Below are positions 51,898 through 59,313 of a stretch of DNA of 64,000 nucleotides, piece after piece. The number at the start of each line of letters is the position of its first letter. Within the stretch, counting starts at the first letter, position 1. Position numbers and translations under genes: made by a program. This DNA comes from Cryptosporangium phraense (GTDB lineage: Bacteria; Actinomycetota; Actinomycetes; Mycobacteriales; Cryptosporangiaceae): contig NZ_VIRS01000014.1 of NCBI RefSeq assembly GCF_006912135.1, forward strand, positions 147,631 to 211,630. The letters are read 5' to 3'. The notes beneath the pieces were generated by a model. That model did not search any database, was not told the DNA's origin, and was given only the letters and a program-made list of their open reading frames with translations.

Positions 51898-52296
51898 GTG
51901 AAGGTCCTCGGCTGGCACGGAACCCCGGTGACCGGTGTCCGGTTGCTCGACACCGAGCTCACCGTGGTGGTCTCGCCGCAGGACGACGGGCTCCCGGTCC
52001 ACGACGGGCCTCCGGCCCTCGACGGCGTGCTGGTGCCGGTCGACGGCTCGTGGCGGCACGGCCTGTCGATCGCCCGCGCCTGCCTCCCGTTCGCACCGGC
52101 CGCGCTGCGGCTCTCCGAGCCGCCGAGCGAGCTCTGCCTGTTGGAGTGCGGTTACGCCGACGTCGGGATCGTGGTCGGCGACGAGGTCGTGCTGGCGCCC
52201 CGTCCGCGTCGGACGGCGTCGGGCTCGCGCCGGACGATCGACCGTGCCCTCCGCGGCGAGCTCGAACGCGTTCTCAGCGCTTCGTCAGCTGGGTGA
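51898..52296 (+). CDS. Hypothetical protein (132 residues)
   Basis: The small protein has alternating hydrophobic strands and a CLLECGYADVGIVVGDEVVLAP segment, then a basic tail. I recognise no domain. GTG 51898 has AAGGAG four bases upstream. The 5' region contains a perfect hairpin. It overlaps the convergent gene by 23 bases and stands opposite the chemoreceptor. Confidence 0.65.
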   Translation: MKVLGWHGTPVTGVRLLDTELTVVVSPQDDGLPVHDGPPALDGVLVPVDGSWRHGLSIARACLPFAPAALRLSEPPSELCLLECGYADVGIVVGDEVVLAPRPRRTASGSRRTIDRALRGELERVLSASSAG

Positions 52297-52876
52297 AGAT
52301 CGCGTCGACGTCGTTCTTGGTGAAGTTGCCGACGATCTGGAGCTGACCGCCGGTGATCGGCTCGGCGATGGTCGGGGCGCTGAGCACGGTGCCGTCGACG
52401 ATCAGCGCGACCTGCTTCTTCACGTTCGCCGACGTCAACGCCCGGAGCGCGACCGTGTCGGCGCTGGAGAACCGCATCTCGAGCAGCCAGAAGTCGTCGC
52501 GAAGCCCGGTGCTCAACCGCTCGACCACGACGACGGTCATCCCGCCGGTGCCGAGCGTGTAGCACTCGCCGTCCCGGCCGCGGGTCAAACCGTCCGAACA
52601 GGACTCCTTCGTGACGCCGACCACCGGCACGATCCGGAGCGGCTGGGCCAGCGCGCCCGAATAGCTCCGCGCGGCCGGGTCGGCGGGCGTCGGCTCGTTC
52701 GAGCGTAAGAACGAGAACCCGGCGACCAGGATCGTCACCATCGCGAACACCAGCACGGTGACCGCGACGACCGCGATCACGACCGTGGTGCGGGCGTTGC
52801 TGCCCGGCTTCGGGCCGATCAGGTGCTCGGAGGGGTCGCGCTCCGGCGCGACCGTCGACCCGGTTTGCTGTTCCAA
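52274..52876 (-). CDS. Single-pass protein with a SecD-like P1 segment
   Basis: The 200-residue protein has one membrane helix (about residues 30-52; VVIAVVAVTVLVFAMVTILVAG) and an external domain. The last ~35 residues, VALIVDGTVLSAPTIAEPITGG, match the P1-head signature of SecD. SecD normally has six helices, so this is a stand-alone, truncated or co-opted P1 domain. TTG 52876 is chosen, with GGAG seven bases upstream; upstream starts read through Arg/Pro noise. Confidence 0.7.
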   Translation of the reverse strand: MEQQTGSTVAPERDPSEHLIGPKPGSNARTTVVIAVVAVTVLVFAMVTILVAGFSFLRSNEPTPADPAARSYSGALAQPLRIVPVVGVTKESCSDGLTRGRDGECYTLGTGGMTVVVVERLSTGLRDDFWLLEMRFSSADTVALRALTSANVKKQVALIVDGTVLSAPTIAEPITGGQLQIVGNFTKNDVDAIFTQLTKR

Positions 52877-52959
52877 CGGGACACTCCGTTCTTTCCCTGC
52901 CCCATCATGCCCACCCGCCGCTAGCCCTCGTCCACCGACCGGCCAGACAATTCGCGTCA

Positions 52960-54841
52960 TGCGGTTCGGGATCCCGGGGCCGGTGCTCCTCGTCTCGGGC
53001 GACGGGCGCCCGCTCGCCGTCGGTGGCGCGCGCTCTACGCGCTGCTGGTCGCCGACGCCGGTCGGGTCGTCTCGGCCGAGGTCGACGTCCACCGGTTCCG
53101 TCAGCTGGTGGCCGAGGCGCGAACGGCGGAGGGCGCGCGTCGCCGAACGCTGCTCCTCGAGGCCTTGGGGACGTGGGAGGGCCGGCCCGCAAGAGACTCC
53201 CGGCTCAGCTCACCAGCTTCGTCGGCCGGGAGGCCGAGCTCGAGCGGCTGGATGAGCTGTTCTGCGCGCACCGGCTGGTCACGCTGACCGGCCCGGGTGG
53301 CGCCGGGAACACCCGGCTGGCGCCGGGAAGGCCCGGGTGGCGCCGGGAAGACCCGGCTGGCGGTCGAGGCCGTGGCCCGTCGCCCGGGGGAGCGCGCGCT
53401 GGTCGAGTTCGCCGCGGTCCGCGCGGCCGGTGACCTGGCCCAGGTCGTGCTGGACGCGCTCGGCCTGCGCGACAGCGGCCTGCGCCCGACCGCCCAGGCC
53501 GACGAGCCGTTCGAGCGCCTGGTCGCGGCGCTGTCCGGGCGCCCGATGCTGCTCGTGCTCGACAACTGCGAGCACGTCGTGGACGCGGACGCCGAGCTCG
53601 CCGGCCGGCTGCTGCGCTCGTGCGCGTCGCTGCGCGCGCTCGCCGCGCGGCAGCCGGCCGGGAACCGCTCGGCGTCACCGGCGGGCGTCTGCTGCCGGTG
53701 CGGGCCCTCGGGTCCGCGCCCGCGGTGCAACTGTTCGCGGACCGCGCGACCGCGGCCGATCCCGACTTCACTGTGGACGTCTCGACCGCGGCCGACGTGC
53801 AGCGGATCTGCCGCACTCCGGACGGCCAGCCGCGCGCGCTGGAATCGGCGGCGCCCCGGCACCGCAGCGTGCCGCTGGCCGAGGTGGCGGCCCGGCTGGA
53901 CGACCGGTTCCGCCTGCTCTCGCGCGGGGAACGCACCGGCCCAGCCCGGCACCGGACGCTCCGGGCGGCGGTGAGCGCGAGCGGAGCCGGCGGGCGCACG
54001 CGGAGTACTTCCTCGACCTCGCCCAGCGCGGCGACGCCCGGCTCCGGACGCACGAGCAGCTGCGCTGGGCCGCGATCCTCGACGCCGAGCGCGACAACCT
54101 GCACGCCGCCGTGCGGTGGTCGATCCGGGACGATCCGGTGCTCGGGCTGCACCTGATGGCGGCGATCGCGATGCACCCGTGGATCCGTGGACGGCGTCAA
54201 AAGTACGCGGCGCTGATCGCCTGGTACCGCGACCTGGGCGTCGACCCCTGGACGGTCGCGCTGCAGCAGTTCGGGCTCGGGTTCATGCGCCGGCTGTTCA
54301 CCGAGGACGTCGAGGGAGCGCGGACGAGCCCAGGGGTCGCTGGTCGCATTCCGGTCGGTGGGTTACCGGTGGGGCGCGGGCATTGCGCTGGTCGACATCG
54401 CCGACGGTCAGGGCGACGATGTGCTGTCGCGGCGCTGAGCGACGAGGCGATGCGGTGCGCGGTCGAGCTCGGCTCCGACGACGACCGCAGCGACCTGCTG
54501 TGCCGCCGGGCGGCCAGCCGCCTGCGGGCCGGCGACCGGGACGGCGCGGGCACGCTCTACCGCGACGCGGCCGCGCTCGCCGCCCGGGCCGGGGTGTCGG
54601 ACGTGCTCAGCCGGCCAGGCCGGCACTGGCCGCGCGCCTCCTCGGCCTCACGCCGACGCTGCGCGGCGGGCAGGCGCCGAGCTTCCCGGGCCTGCCGTCC
54701 ACCGCCGACCCGGCCCGGGCCGCACTGGGCGCCGAGGCCTTCGAGGCCGGGTACGCGGCGGCCCGGGCGCTGCCCAGTGACGAGGCGATCGCCGAGCTAC
54801 GCCGCCTCACCAGACCCGGTACGGAAGGAACTTGCCGTTGA
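52960..54841 (+). pseudogene. Degraded AfsR/BTAD-type NB-ARC/TPR regulator
   Basis: Pieces of one multi-domain regulator are spread over several frames. In order they are: a BTAD-like start (MRFGIPGPVLLVSGDGRPLA, later LVAEARTAEG and EALGTWEGRP); an NB-ARC ATPase segment (LTSFVGREAELERLDELF, a P-loop GPGGAGKTRLAVEA, MLLVLDNCEHVVD); a winged-helix region (RLDDRFRLLSRGERTGPARHRTLRA); and TPR-like remnants (AEYFLDLAQRGDARLRTHEQ, WAAILDAERDNLHAAVRW). At least four frame changes occur, including one from a 40-bp tandem duplication at 53291-53362. The gene is dead. It lies head-on to cynS, overlapping its 3' end. Confidence 0.75.
53291..53362 (+). repeat. 40-base tandem duplication across the P-loop coding region
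   Basis: The unit at 53291-53330 is repeated at 53331-53362, with a single mismatch at 53310 versus 53350. The first copy reads GPGGAGNTRLA and the second restores GPGGAGKTRLAVEA. As 40 is not a multiple of three, it shifts the frame. Confidence 0.85.
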
Positions 54842-55247
54842 GGGTGAGAACCACCCGGTCGCCCTTCGGATCCTGCTTCCGCTCGAACTCCAGCTCGAAG
54901 TCGATCGCCGACATGATGCCGTCGCCGAACTCCTCCGCGATCAGCCGCTGGAGCGCGGGCCCGTAGACCTGCACCATCTCCTGCAGCCGGTAGACCACCG
55001 GCTCCGAGGTGTCGACGGCCCGCGCACCGCGGACCGGTGGCAACGTCAGCGCGTCCACCACCTCGGCGTCGAGGCCGAGTTTGTCGCCGACCAGCTGGGC
55101 CTGTTCGAGCGTCAGCGGCTGCTGGCCCAGCAGCGCGGACGTCGTCCAGACCAGCGAGCGGCAGAGCAGGTCGGCCAGATCCGGCCAGCTGACCCCGGAC
55201 TTCTGGCGAGCGATTTCGACGGCGGCACCGGCTTCGAGTCGATCCAT
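54807..55247 (-). CDS. cynS: Cyanate hydratase (cyanase)
   Basis: The 146-residue protein matches cyanase over its whole length, with the catalytic Arg87 and Glu90 in VVYRLQEMVQVYG and Ser113 in FGDGIMSAIDFELE, and ends GKFLPYRVW. It turns cyanate plus bicarbonate into ammonia and two CO2. The N-terminal part is helical, as in the decameric enzyme. ATG 55247 fits the family; a GTG nine bases upstream is possible. No CynT or CynX neighbour is seen. Confidence 0.9.
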   Translation of the reverse strand: MDRLEAGAAVEIARQKSGVSWPDLADLLCRSLVWTTSALLGQQPLTLEQAQLVGDKLGLDAEVVDALTLPPVRGARAVDTSEPVVYRLQEMVQVYGPALQRLIAEEFGDGIMSAIDFELEFERKQDPKGDRVVLTLNGKFLPYRVW

Positions 55248-55354
55248 GCCGTCCACGATCGCACCCGGCGATGTGCTCGTCGTCACGTTCACGCGGCTGT
55301 CACGTTTCGGCCCGCCCGGGTGTCGATAGAGCGACGACGAGCGAGGAGACGGCG

Positions 55355-56137
55355 ATGGACGTGCTGGTGGTGGGCGGTACCGGGGAAGCCGGGCGGGCCG
55401 CGGTACGGGCCCTGGTCGCGCGGGGGCACACGGTGCGGGCACTGAGCCGCTCGGGAAAGACCGACGTGCCCGGGGCGATCGGGTACCGCGCCGACCTGAC
55501 CACCGGCGACGGCCTCGACCAGGCCCTGAGCAACGTCGACGCGGTGATCGACGCGTTCAACGTGCAGTCCCAGTCGTACGCGGTCGCGCGGGCCGCGTTC
55601 GTCGGCGCGACCGAGCGGTTGCTCGCAGCGGAAAGAGACGCAGGCGTCCGGCACCACGTGCTGCTCTCGATCGTCGCGATCGACGACTCGCCGTACGCGT
55701 ACTACCGGGCCAAGGAGGCCCAGGAGCAGGCGGTCGTCGCCGGCGGGGTGCCGTACACGATCCTGCGCGCCACCCAGTTCCACGAGTTCGCCGGCCAGCT
55801 GGCCGGCCGGCTCAAGTTCGGCCCGTTCGTGCTGGTCCCGCAGTTCGTGACCCGTCCGGTCGCGGTCTCCGAGGTCGGCGAGGCCCTGGCCGACGCGGTG
55901 GAGGCCGGGTCGTCCGGGCGCGCGCCCGACCTGTTCGGACCGCGCGTCGAGCGGGTGTCGGACATGGCCCGCCGCACGCTGAAGGCCCACGGGACCAGGG
56001 CGGTCGTCGTCCCGTTGCCGCTGCCCGGGAAGGTCGGCGCGATGATGCGGTCGGGCCACGCCGGCGGCGACGGCGTCGGGCGCGAGAGCCACCTGACGTT
56101 CGACGAGTGGGTCCGGGGGGAATCCGCCAGGGCATGA
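55355..56137 (+). CDS. NAD(P)-binding NmrA-like protein
   Basis: The 260-residue protein has a Rossmann start VLVVGGTGEAGRAAVRAL and follows the atypical SDR/NmrA pattern (NVDAVIDAFNVQSQS; HHVLLSIVAIDD; YRAKEAQEQAV). It lacks a clear YxxxK catalytic pair and may be a redox sensor or an NAD(P)-dependent reductase. ATG 55355 follows GAGGAG. It overlaps the next gene by four bases (ATGA), so they are co-expressed. Confidence 0.88.
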   Translation: MDVLVVGGTGEAGRAAVRALVARGHTVRALSRSGKTDVPGAIGYRADLTTGDGLDQALSNVDAVIDAFNVQSQSYAVARAAFVGATERLLAAERDAGVRHHVLLSIVAIDDSPYAYYRAKEAQEQAVVAGGVPYTILRATQFHEFAGQLAGRLKFGPFVLVPQFVTRPVAVSEVGEALADAVEAGSSGRAPDLFGPRVERVSDMARRTLKAHGTRAVVVPLPLPGKVGAMMRSGHAGGDGVGRESHLTFDEWVRGESARA

Positions 56138-57195
56138 CCGTCTACGGCGTCCACGCGTCCCACGAGCAGCTCCACCCCTCCGACCTGCTGGCCGCGGTGG
56201 CCAAAGCGGAACGCCTCGGGTTCACCGCCGCCATGTCGTCCGACCACTTCTCGCCCTGGAGCGCCCGGCAGGGCCACTCGGCGTTCGCGTGGTCGTGGCT
56301 CGGCGCCGCGCTGCAGGCGACCGACCTGCCGTTCGGCGTCGTGAACGCGCCCGGGCAGCGGTACCACCCGGCGATCATCGCGCAGGCGATCAGCACGCTC
56401 GGCGCGATGTTCCCGGGGCGGTTCTGGGCCGCGCTGGGCTCCGGCGAGGCCAGCAACGAGCACATCACCGGCGCCCCGTGGCCCCGCAAGGACGTCCGGA
56501 ACGCGCGCTTACTCGAGTGCATCGAGATCATCCGGGCCCTGCTGGCCGGGGAGGAGGTGAGCCACCAGGGGCTCGTCACCGTCGATCGGGCCCGGCTGTG
56601 GACCCGTCCGGAGGTCGAGCCCGCGCTGGTCGGCGCGGCCGTCAGCGTCGAGACCGCGCGGTGGTGCGCGTCCTGGGCCGACGGGTTGATCACCGTGGGT
56701 GCGCCGGTGCACCACTTGAAGAAGATGATCGACGCCTATCGGGACGCCGGGGGCCGCGGGCCGATCAACCTGCAGATCCACCTCAGCTGGGCGGAGACGG
56801 CCGACGAAGCCGAGGCGATCGCGCTGGAGCAGTGGCGCAGCAACGTGTTCGCGCCGCCGGTGTGCTGGGACCTGGAGATGACCGATCACTTCGACGTCGT
56901 GTCCGAGCGGGTCGGCATCGACCAGGTGCGCGAGGTCGTGAACGTCAGCGCTGACCTCGGGCAGCACACGGCCTGGCTGGCCGAGTACGCGGCGCTGGGC
57001 GTCGACGGCATCTACCTGCACCACGTCGGACAGGACCTCGACCCGTTCCTGGACGCGTTCGCCGACAAGGTGCTGCCCCAGTTGGACGTCACGAAGGCCC
57101 CGGAAGCCCGCTCCCTGCACGAGAAGGACGAGCAGGCCGGCGCCCCGGGTGGCCTCCCCTCCGGAGAAGGCCCCCAGCCCACCGGCCTTCCTTAG
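56134..57195 (+). CDS. LLM-class F420-type oxidoreductase
   Basis: The 353-residue protein is of the bacterial luciferase-like fold, with motifs typical of F420-dependent members (HASHEQLHPSDLLAAVAKAERLGFTAAMSSDH, ALGSGEASNEH, WADGLITVGAP). A link to glucose-6-phosphate dehydrogenase-like F420 enzymes is a family resemblance only. The C-terminal 40 residues are Pro/Gly-rich. It overlaps the NmrA-like gene by ATGA; the two may act in one redox step. Confidence 0.88.
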   Translation: MTVYGVHASHEQLHPSDLLAAVAKAERLGFTAAMSSDHFSPWSARQGHSAFAWSWLGAALQATDLPFGVVNAPGQRYHPAIIAQAISTLGAMFPGRFWAALGSGEASNEHITGAPWPRKDVRNARLLECIEIIRALLAGEEVSHQGLVTVDRARLWTRPEVEPALVGAAVSVETARWCASWADGLITVGAPVHHLKKMIDAYRDAGGRGPINLQIHLSWAETADEAEAIALEQWRSNVFAPPVCWDLEMTDHFDVVSERVGIDQVREVVNVSADLGQHTAWLAEYAALGVDGIYLHHVGQDLDPFLDAFADKVLPQLDVTKAPEARSLHEKDEQAGAPGGLPSGEGPQPTGLP

Positions 57196-57224
57196 TGGGC
57201 GGGCTCCAGGTCAGAACCATTCGG

Positions 57225-57773
57225 TCAGCGGCCGCGGCGGCGGACGGCCTCGCGCTTGGTCGGCGGCGGGGTCAGGCGGCGGGTTCCCGGCCACTCGAGC
57301 GTCAGTTCGGCGCCGATCGCCAGCGCACCCCACCGCGCCTCGGCCGCGTGCAGCGCGGCCACCGCTCGCGAGACCTCGGCCACCGGCACCGGATCCGTCT
57401 GCGTCGCGAACCACTGGCGGTACAGCGCCCCGATGTCGTCGCCGGCCGCCGCCGCCTCCACGAAGCCGCCGATCAGCTCGGCCCGCTGCAGGCGGTCGCG
57501 GTGCGTCCGGATCAGCTCGGCCGACCGTTCGGCGGCGTGCGGCGGCCGCCGCCCGGACACGTGCGTCATGCTCCGGAACACCACGCCGCCGGCGATCGCG
57601 CCCCAGATCCCGTCCGAGATCCGCAGCGCGTCCTCGACCGTGAAGTGCACGAGGTCGTGCGGCAGCTCCGCGGTCATCGGGCCGGCGCCCATCCGGTACA
57701 CGACGTGGTCGTCCCGCTCGATCAGAACGGAACCCCACTCGTGGTCCGGCAGGCGCGTGAACGTGACCCTCAC
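57225..57773 (-). CDS. Hypothetical protein (182 residues)
   Basis: No domain is recognised. The protein starts MRVTFTRLPDHEWGSVLIERDDHVVYRMGAG. The N-terminal half is beta-rich, while the rest is helical with a basic tail. It is 10 bases downstream of the ATP-grasp gene, so the two are probably one transcript. Confidence 0.65.
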   Translation of the reverse strand: MRVTFTRLPDHEWGSVLIERDDHVVYRMGAGPMTAELPHDLVHFTVEDALRISDGIWGAIAGGVVFRSMTHVSGRRPPHAAERSAELIRTHRDRLQRAELIGGFVEAAAAGDDIGALYRQWFATQTDPVPVAEVSRAVAALHAAEARWGALAIGAELTLEWPGTRRLTPPPTKREAVRRRGR

Positions 57774-57783
57774 CCTTCGAGGA

Positions 57784-58632
57784 TCACCCGCCGAGCAACC
57801 GCTTTACCGCGGCCAGCAGCCGGTCCTCCGCCCCGGGGGCCGACGTCAGGAACAGGTGCGGCTCGATCAGCTCCGCTTCCATGACGATCGGCTGCCCGGC
57901 GTCGTCCAGCACCAGGTCGATCCGGCCGTACAGCGGCGGCACCGGCGCGGACGCCAGCACCGCGCGGGCCAGCGCGTGCTCGGCGTCGCTGGGCGTGTAC
58001 GGCCGCGGGTCGGGATGAGACTGTTCGCCCCGCAGCCCGGACGCCGTCACGAGCACCGCACCCTTCACGATCGCATGGCTGAACTCGCCTCCGACGTAGA
58101 CGATCGCCCGCTCGCCGTCGGTCTCCACCCGCCGCTGGTACGGCTGCACCATCGCGGTGAACCCGGCGTCCTGCAACCCGCGGACGTGCTCGGGAGCACC
58201 GTCCGGACTCCGGAAACGCCGGGCGCCCCGGGCACCTCCGCCGACGGTCGGCTTCACCACGAAGTCGTCGTAGGACGGCAGGTCGACGCCCGGCGTCAGG
58301 AACGTCGTCGGGACGGTCGGTACACCGGCCGCGGCCAGGTCACCGAGGTACGTCTTCACCGAGTTCCACCGGACGATCGCCGGGTCGTTCACCAGCCGGG
58401 TCACCGCGCCGGTCGCGTCCGCCCAGGCCTGGAACTGCGCGAGCTTCGCCGGGTAGTTCCAGGTCGAGCGGATCAGCGCCAGGTCGTACCGCTCCCACGC
58501 GACCGCCGGGTCGTCCCACGCGACCACGTCGGCGTCCAGCCCGGCCCGCGCGGCGGCGTCCGGGAGCAGCGACAACTCGGTGTCCGGCACCGGCGTTTCG
58601 GTGGCCGTGACGAAGGCGATCCGTGAACCCAT
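57784..58632 (-). CDS. ATP-grasp protein
   Basis: The 282-residue protein shows an ATP-grasp pattern: an N-terminal pre-grasp domain (IAFVTATETPVPDTELSLL), FVVKPTVGGGARGARRF with the ATP-binding lysine and glycine loop, and the metal-binding end GRIDLVLDDAGQPIVMEAELIEPHLF. It resembles small ATP-grasp ligases such as DcsG-like or RimK-type ones that join carboxylates to amines. The substrate is unknown. ATG 58632 has GGGTG upstream. Confidence 0.85.
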   Translation of the reverse strand: MGSRIAFVTATETPVPDTELSLLPDAAARAGLDADVVAWDDPAVAWERYDLALIRSTWNYPAKLAQFQAWADATGAVTRLVNDPAIVRWNSVKTYLGDLAAAGVPTVPTTFLTPGVDLPSYDDFVVKPTVGGGARGARRFRSPDGAPEHVRGLQDAGFTAMVQPYQRRVETDGERAIVYVGGEFSHAIVKGAVLVTASGLRGEQSHPDPRPYTPSDAEHALARAVLASAPVPPLYGRIDLVLDDAGQPIVMEAELIEPHLFLTSAPGAEDRLLAAVKRLLGG

Positions 58633-58716
58633 GTCACCCACCCTAGAGTCAGCTCTACCGACGTCCGGGGGCCAGTATCCGTGCCGCCGCGACCCCGAGC
58701 TGATGAGCTGACCGGC

Positions 58717-59313
58717 GTGAAAACACTTCTCGGCGCCCTCGCCCTGGCGACGGCCGGGCTCGCGTTCTTCGTCGGCCAGCTCGTCGTCCAGTCGGCCTGG
58801 ACCACCCCGTTCAGCTGGGCCGACAACAACATCAGCGACCTGGGCATGGTGTCCTGCGGCGACTGGGGCGACCCGGCCCGGTACGTCTGCTCGCCGTGGC
58901 ACGCCGGCATGAACGCGGTGTTCGTCGCCAACGGGATCCTGATCGCGATCGGGGCGCTCCTCGCGGTGCCCCGCCGGCTGGCCCGGGTCCTGTTGCTCGC
59001 GGCCGCGGTCGGGTGCGTGCTGGTCGGCCTGGCGCCCGCCGACCTCGACGAGAACCGGCACGTGCTCGGGGCCGCGCTCGTGTTCGTGCTCGGCAACGCC
59101 GGGATCATCGCGGTCCGGAAGCCGCTGCCGGTCGTGCTGGGAGCCGTCGGCCTGGTCGCCACCGGGCTGCACCTCAGCCGGCACGGGCTGGGGCTCGGCG
59201 TGGCCGGGATGGAGCGCCTGGCGGTGTTCCCGCTGTTCGCCTGGTTCCTGATCGAGGGCGTGCGGCTCGTCGCGGCCCGCCGGATACCGTCGGAACGTGC
59301 TGACGCTGCCTGA
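58717..59313 (+). CDS. DUF998-family membrane protein
   Basis: The 198-residue membrane protein has about six helices and the DUF998 pattern (WADNNISDLGMVSCG, PWHAGMNAVFVANGILIAIGALLA, LHLSRHGLGLG). Function is unknown; the family is widespread in archaea and bacteria. GTG 58717 is preferred, but GTG 58681 with GGGGG upstream is equally possible. It overlaps the helicase gene by 17 bases, suggesting an operon. Confidence 0.8.
   Translation: MKTLLGALALATAGLAFFVGQLVVQSAWTTPFSWADNNISDLGMVSCGDWGDPARYVCSPWHAGMNAVFVANGILIAIGALLAVPRRLARVLLLAAAVGCVLVGLAPADLDENRHVLGAALVFVLGNAGIIAVRKPLPVVLGAVGLVATGLHLSRHGLGLGVAGMERLAVFPLFAWFLIEGVRLVAARRIPSERADAA

Noticed and set aside
57177..57200. GCCCAC/GTGGGC hairpin near the end of the LLM gene as a terminator
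   Set aside because: The stem is only six base pairs, overlaps the stop codon, and has a long loop; it is too weak in GC-rich DNA to call.
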